From 2-02-FULL-38-15 sp964645555 (GTDB lineage: Bacteria > Patescibacteriota > Microgenomatia > Daviesbacterales > UBA10151): a DNA stretch of 8,809 nt. A program made the translations under genes and the position numbers. Location: contig CAZYBP010000039.1 in NCBI GenBank assembly GCA_964645555.1, positions 1-8,809 of the forward strand. The letters are read 5' to 3'. The notes below the pieces were generated by a model, which saw nothing but the letters and a program-made list of their open reading frames with translations, was not told the origin of the DNA and did no database searches. Of the stretch, positions 6,070 to 8,809 are shown one piece after another (the stretch's first letter is position 1; every line of letters begins with the position of its first letter).

Positions 6070-8046
6070 TTATCCTAAGCTTAGTTCTTTAATTTGATCC
6101 CTGATTTTGGCTGCTTGCTCAAAGTCTAATAACTCTGAGGCTTGATTCATTTGAGTTTCCAAAAGCTTTATCATCTTTTGTTTTTCTTTTACAGGAATAT
6201 CTGCAATGGTTAAATCTTTTTTGCCTATCTCTTGTTCTAACTGCTCTACCTTTTCTATTAATCTGTCCCTTAAATCCTTTTCAATATTTTTAGGAGTAAT
6301 GTTGTGCTTTTTATTATATTCCAGCTGATACTTTCTTCTTCTTTCTACTTCATCTATAGCAGCTTTCATAGATTTTGTAACAGTATCTGCATACATTATT
6401 ACTTTTCCGTTTACATTTCTGGCAGCTCTGCCCATGGTCTGAACTAAAGAGGTTCTAGAGCGCAAAAACCCTTCTTTGTCAGCATCCAAAATTACAACTA
6501 AAGTTACCTCTGGTAAATCTAATCCTTCCCGGAGTAAATTAATTCCTACAATTACATCATATTCTCCAAGCCTAAGACTTTGTAAAATATCCGATCTTTC
6601 CAAAGTAGCAATGTCAGAATGTAAATAATGTACTTTAATTTGCTGCTCTTTAAGATAATCTGATAAATCCTCTGCCATCCTTTTAGTTAAAGTAGTAATT
6701 AATACCCTCTCTCCCGCTTTTACTCTCTTTGTGACCTCAATTACCACATCCTGTATCTGGCCTTGGGTAGGACGGATACTAATTTCAGGATCCACAATAC
6801 CAGTTGGTCTAACTAATTGTTCTGCTATATTATCTTGCCCTGCCAAGGATAATTCATACTCATCCGGGGTAGCTGAAACATAAATGGCTTGATTAATTCT
6901 TCTTTGGAATTCATCAAATTTAAGCGGCCTATTATCCAAAGCTGAAGGCAGCCTAAACCCAAAGTCTATTAAAGTTTCTTTTCTGAACCTGTCCCCGTTA
7001 TACATTCCCCTAATTTGAGGCAAAGTTATGTGGGACTCATCAATAATCAGTAAAAAATCTTTAGGAAAATATTCCATTAAAGTATAAGGAGGATCACCCG
7101 GGTTTCTTCCGTCAAAGTATCTTGAGTAATTTTCAATGCCGTTACAGTAACCAAATTCCTGAATCATCTCCAAATCATAATGAGTTCTTTGCTCAATTCT
7201 TTGCGCTTCCAAAAGTTTACCTGCACGTTTTAATTCTTTAACTCTTTTTTCCAAATCTTCACGAATTTGTATTAAAACAGGCTTTAATCTTTGTTCGGGA
7301 GTTATGTAGTGTTTTGCTGGATAAATACTGATTGTTTGAGGTGTAGGTGTCACAGAACCTGTTAAAGGATCTAAAACAGACACACGCTCTATCTTGTCGC
7401 CTAAAAGCTGTAATCTGATTGCTTGTTCAGAATATGAGGGAAAAATGTCAATCGTATCCCCTTTGACCCTATATGTAGAACGTTTAAAATCTATATCATT
7501 TCTTGAGTAAAACATTTTAGTCAGCATCTTTAAAATAGATTCAAGACCCACTCTTACTCCCTCTTTAATTTCTAAAATTGCTCCTTTATATTCCACAGGA
7601 TTTCCTAAGTTATAGATAGCTGAAACTGAAGCCACCACCACTACATCACGGCGGGTCATTAAAGAGGTTGTTGCAGAAAGTCTTAACTTTTCTATTTCTT
7701 CATTAATTTGTGTTTCTTTTTCTATATAAGTATCTGATTGGGGAATATACGCTTCAGGCTGATAATAATCATAATAAGAAACAAAATATTCAACAGCATT
7801 ATTTGGAAAAATAGACCTAAACTCTTGAGCCAGCTGTCCAGCCAAAGTTTTATTATGGGAAACTATCAAAGTAGGTTTTTGTACTTTTTGAATCACATTT
7901 GCAATAGAAAAAGTTTTGCCGCTACCCGTGACTCCAAGCAAAACCTGATGCTTTTCATTGGAGCTTAGACCGCGAACTAACTTATCTATAGCCTGAGGCT
8001 GATCACCCGTTGGTTTAAATTGAGAAGAAATCTGAAATTTAGCCAT
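6070..8046 (-). CDS. uvrB: UvrB, excinuclease ABC subunit B
   Basis: UvrB receives DNA from UvrA, verifies the lesion with its beta-hairpin and recruits UvrC for incision. The 658 residues (E. coli 673) contain: the N-terminal FKPTGDQPQAI (10-20); Walker A GVTGSGKT (38-45); the beta-hairpin with Tyr91, 92, 94, 95, 100 and 107, matching the conserved tyrosines of E. coli UvrB; DESH (336-339); SATP; motif VI QTMGRAAR (536-543); and the C-terminal UVR domain (about 624-658) that contacts UvrC. All key residues seem intact. I start at ATG 8046: it gives the family N-terminus (MAKFQISSQFKPTG) and has GAGG five bases upstream. The frame opens 63 bases earlier at ATG 8109, but that extension (MSCHVFSRPAKKGRF...) is encoded by inverted repeats and would begin upstream of the likely transcription start. 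uvrB is 3' to the 155-residue gene on the same strand with its own leader. Confidence 0.98.
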   Translation of the reverse strand: MAKFQISSQFKPTGDQPQAIDKLVRGLSSNEKHQVLLGVTGSGKTFSIANVIQKVQKPTLIVSHNKTLAGQLAQEFRSIFPNNAVEYFVSYYDYYQPEAYIPQSDTYIEKETQINEEIEKLRLSATTSLMTRRDVVVVASVSAIYNLGNPVEYKGAILEIKEGVRVGLESILKMLTKMFYSRNDIDFKRSTYRVKGDTIDIFPSYSEQAIRLQLLGDKIERVSVLDPLTGSVTPTPQTISIYPAKHYITPEQRLKPVLIQIREDLEKRVKELKRAGKLLEAQRIEQRTHYDLEMIQEFGYCNGIENYSRYFDGRNPGDPPYTLMEYFPKDFLLIIDESHITLPQIRGMYNGDRFRKETLIDFGFRLPSALDNRPLKFDEFQRRINQAIYVSATPDEYELSLAGQDNIAEQLVRPTGIVDPEISIRPTQGQIQDVVIEVTKRVKAGERVLITTLTKRMAEDLSDYLKEQQIKVHYLHSDIATLERSDILQSLRLGEYDVIVGINLLREGLDLPEVTLVVILDADKEGFLRSRTSLVQTMGRAARNVNGKVIMYADTVTKSMKAAIDEVERRRKYQLEYNKKHNITPKNIEKDLRDRLIEKVEQLEQEIGKKDLTIADIPVKEKQKMIKLLETQMNQASELLDFEQAAKIRDQIKELSLG

Positions 8047-8051
8047 AACAA

Positions 8052-8065
8052 CCTCACTTCGTGAG
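8052..8065 (-). promoter_or_regulatory. uvrB ribosome binding site inside a small hairpin
   Basis: The Shine-Dalgarno sequence GAGG (8055-8052) is five bases from the start codon. Most of it lies in the 3' arm of a perfect 5-bp hairpin, CTCAC, GAA, GTGAG (8065-8053). Folding of this hairpin in the mRNA would hide the binding site, so translation could be limited by it. Five base pairs is short, and the effect is inferred. Confidence 0.5.
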
Positions 8066-8074
8066 AACCTTCCC

Positions 8075-8095
8075 TTTTTCGCTGGGCGCGAAAAA
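8075..8095. promoter_or_regulatory. Perfect 8-bp inverted repeat in the uvrB leader
   Basis: TTTTTCGC, five bases, GCGAAAAA is a perfect inverted repeat in the early leader, 28 bases before the uvrB start. It matches the uvrA palindrome in style (T-run, C, centre, G, A-run) and in place, 12 bases after a TAAAAT box. It is not a terminator, because A and not T follows the GC core on both strands. Confidence 0.55.
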
Positions 8096-8107
8096 ACATG
8101 ACAGCTC

Positions 8108-8124
8108 ATTTTACCACGTAAAAT
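8108..8124. promoter_or_regulatory. Inverted repeat overlapping the likely uvrB -10 box
   Basis: ATTTTAC, three bases, GTAAAAT is a perfect 7-bp inverted repeat. On the minus strand its last six bases, TAAAAT (8113-8108), are the best -10 candidate for uvrB, with transcription near 8101. The matching -35 (TTTCCT at 17 bases) is poor, which would fit a promoter needing an activator, or a wrong guess. A protein on this palindrome would block RNA polymerase. Confidence 0.45.
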
Positions 8125-8154
8125 ACCCGAAGGAAATATATAAAAGTTTGTGCG

Positions 8155-8171
8155 GCAACCTTTAAGGTTGC
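8155..8171. repeat. Perfect 8-bp inverted repeat after the 155-residue gene
   Basis: GCAACCTT, one base, AAGGTTGC is a perfect palindrome 38 bases after the stop codon of the 155-residue gene and upstream of uvrB. As RNA on the minus strand it is a hairpin followed, after nine bases, by TTTT and an AT-rich stretch, so it may be a weak terminator for the upstream gene. A one-base centre is too tight for an RNA loop unless inner pairs open, which would equally fit a DNA operator. Confidence 0.5.
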
Positions 8172-8209
8172 AACTGGAAATACTTTAAAACCGTAGAATT
8201 AAACCTAAA

Positions 8210-8677
8210 TTAAGCAGAAGTTTCTAATTTTCTATGCCTAGCAATAGATGAATTATTAGATAAAAATGTATGATCACCAACAGAAGCTGGTGTTAGTTGT
8301 CTAGCTTCAGCTTTAGAAGCAGTATCTACTAAATTTTGTCTCATTGTATATGCTGCTTCTTTTGCCTGAGCTAAAAATTTCAGAATCTGCGGATCATTGA
8401 TTAATCTCATTGCAATTTGTAGTATGGCTGAAATAACAGTTATCTGTTGAGTATGTCTTTCCTGAGCATCAGCTGTTGCAACCTCTATACCCTCCCTCAT
8501 CCCCTGAGAGTAACCTCTATAAAAACTTTCGTCTTGACCCTCCCTTTTGCCCTCACAGAATCCAGCTTGATAACCAGCCCTGAATGCTTCCTGAATGCGC
8601 TGCTCAACAGAAATAGGTTCTGCTTGCCTAGCTTCTTGAGAATTAACTAAATGTATCGAATGTGTTTTTCTTTCCAT
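8210..8677 (-). CDS. Unrecognised 155-residue protein with GxxxG repeat
   Basis: I cannot name this protein. Its clear mark is a run of Gly at every fourth residue: 35, 39, 43, 47, then Ser51, then 55, 59, 63, with Ala31 before it (segment GYQAGFCEGKREG and GYSQGMREG). Such GxxxG runs on a charged helix are known in FliH/YscL proteins of flagellar and type III export systems and in the N-terminal domain of Yae1-type proteins, where they pack helices. No flagellar or export gene is visible, so a FliH role is not supported; self-association of a helix is the safer reading. Residues 76-115 form a more hydrophobic helical region (TQQITVISAILQIAMRLI) that is probably soluble. The tail (from about 120) is polar and likely disordered. 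It starts at ATG 8677, with a leader of 7-10 bases and no Shine-Dalgarno sequence. Confidence 0.8.
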   Translation of the reverse strand: MERKTHSIHLVNSQEARQAEPISVEQRIQEAFRAGYQAGFCEGKREGQDESFYRGYSQGMREGIEVATADAQERHTQQITVISAILQIAMRLINDPQILKFLAQAKEAAYTMRQNLVDTASKAEARQLTPASVGDHTFLSNNSSIARHRKLETSA

Positions 8678-8692
8678 ATTTTTAGAGTATGT

Positions 8693-8721
8693 ATTATAGG
8701 TTATTTAATTGTTATTGTCAA
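8693..8721 (-). promoter_or_regulatory. Perfect consensus sigma-70 promoter
   Basis: On the minus strand TTGACA (8721-8716), exactly 17 bases, TATAAT (8698-8693). All twelve bases match the consensus and the spacing is optimal. Transcription should start near 8686, leaving about 7-10 bases before the ATG at 8677. This is the strongest promoter in the window. Confidence 0.88.
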
Positions 8722-8809
8722 CTTTTATAGGACTTTCATATCATATCAAAATAGCTCATTACTCTACTCTTACCCTAAATTGACTGAAGGCTTATGCTTT
8801 ATGTCTAAA
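8722..8809. other. Right-edge intergenic sequence, nothing supported
   Basis: These 88 AT-rich bases lie upstream of the 155-residue gene. A plus-strand ATG at 8801 with GAAGG ten bases before it could begin another gene, but only three codons are visible. I see no RNA gene or repeat. Confidence 0.4.

Noticed and set aside
8047..8109. Longer N-terminus for UvrB from ATG 8109
   Set aside because: The extra 21 residues do not resemble any UvrB, are encoded by inverted repeats, begin upstream of the likely transcription start, and the ATG at 8046 has a Shine-Dalgarno sequence.
8801..8809. Possible plus-strand gene start (ATGTCTAAA) at the right edge
   Set aside because: Only three codons are visible, and no good promoter precedes it, so it cannot be judged.

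Overview
The window is AT-rich, uses the standard bacterial code (TGA is a stop in several genes) and is gene-dense, with short gaps and mostly one coding strand. Three things suggest a member of the Candidate Phyla Radiation (Patescibacteria, perhaps Microgenomates-like): the N-terminal type of the exported protein at the left edge, an AAATTTC heptamer repeat inside uvrA, and several promoters sitting almost on their start codons without Shine-Dalgarno sequences. This placement comes from recognition by eye, not from a search.

Layout, left to right: (1) 1-743, minus strand: 5' part of a secreted or surface protein, cut by the window edge. (2) 781-1131, minus: small DksA/TraR-type zinc-finger protein. 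(3) 1211-2095, minus: unrecognised 294-residue protein with its own strong promoter overlapping the uvrA stop codon. (4) 2141-5050, minus: uvrA, the damage-recognition ATPase of nucleotide excision repair. (5) 5165-5467, minus: small hydrophobic protein with a basic tail. (6) 5687-6019, plus: unrecognised basic 110-residue protein, the only plus-strand gene I support. (7) 6070-8046, minus: uvrB, the damage-verifying partner of UvrA. (8) 8210-8677, minus: unrecognised protein with a regular GxxxG repeat, driven by a perfect consensus sigma-70 promoter. The last 88 bases hold nothing I can support.

Functionally the core is nucleotide excision repair: UvrA and UvrB form the complex that finds and verifies lesions before UvrC cuts (uvrC is not here). 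uvrA and uvrB are not in one operon; a pair of small unknown genes reading away from each other lies between them. Both repair genes carry a palindrome of the same style (T-run, C or CGC, short centre, G or GCG, A-run) just downstream of a TAAAAT -10 box, which suggests, without proof, a shared regulator. The uvrB leader is especially rich in structure, with four perfect inverted repeats in about 120 bases, the last covering its ribosome binding site. I see no rRNA, tRNA, CRISPR array or insertion sequence.
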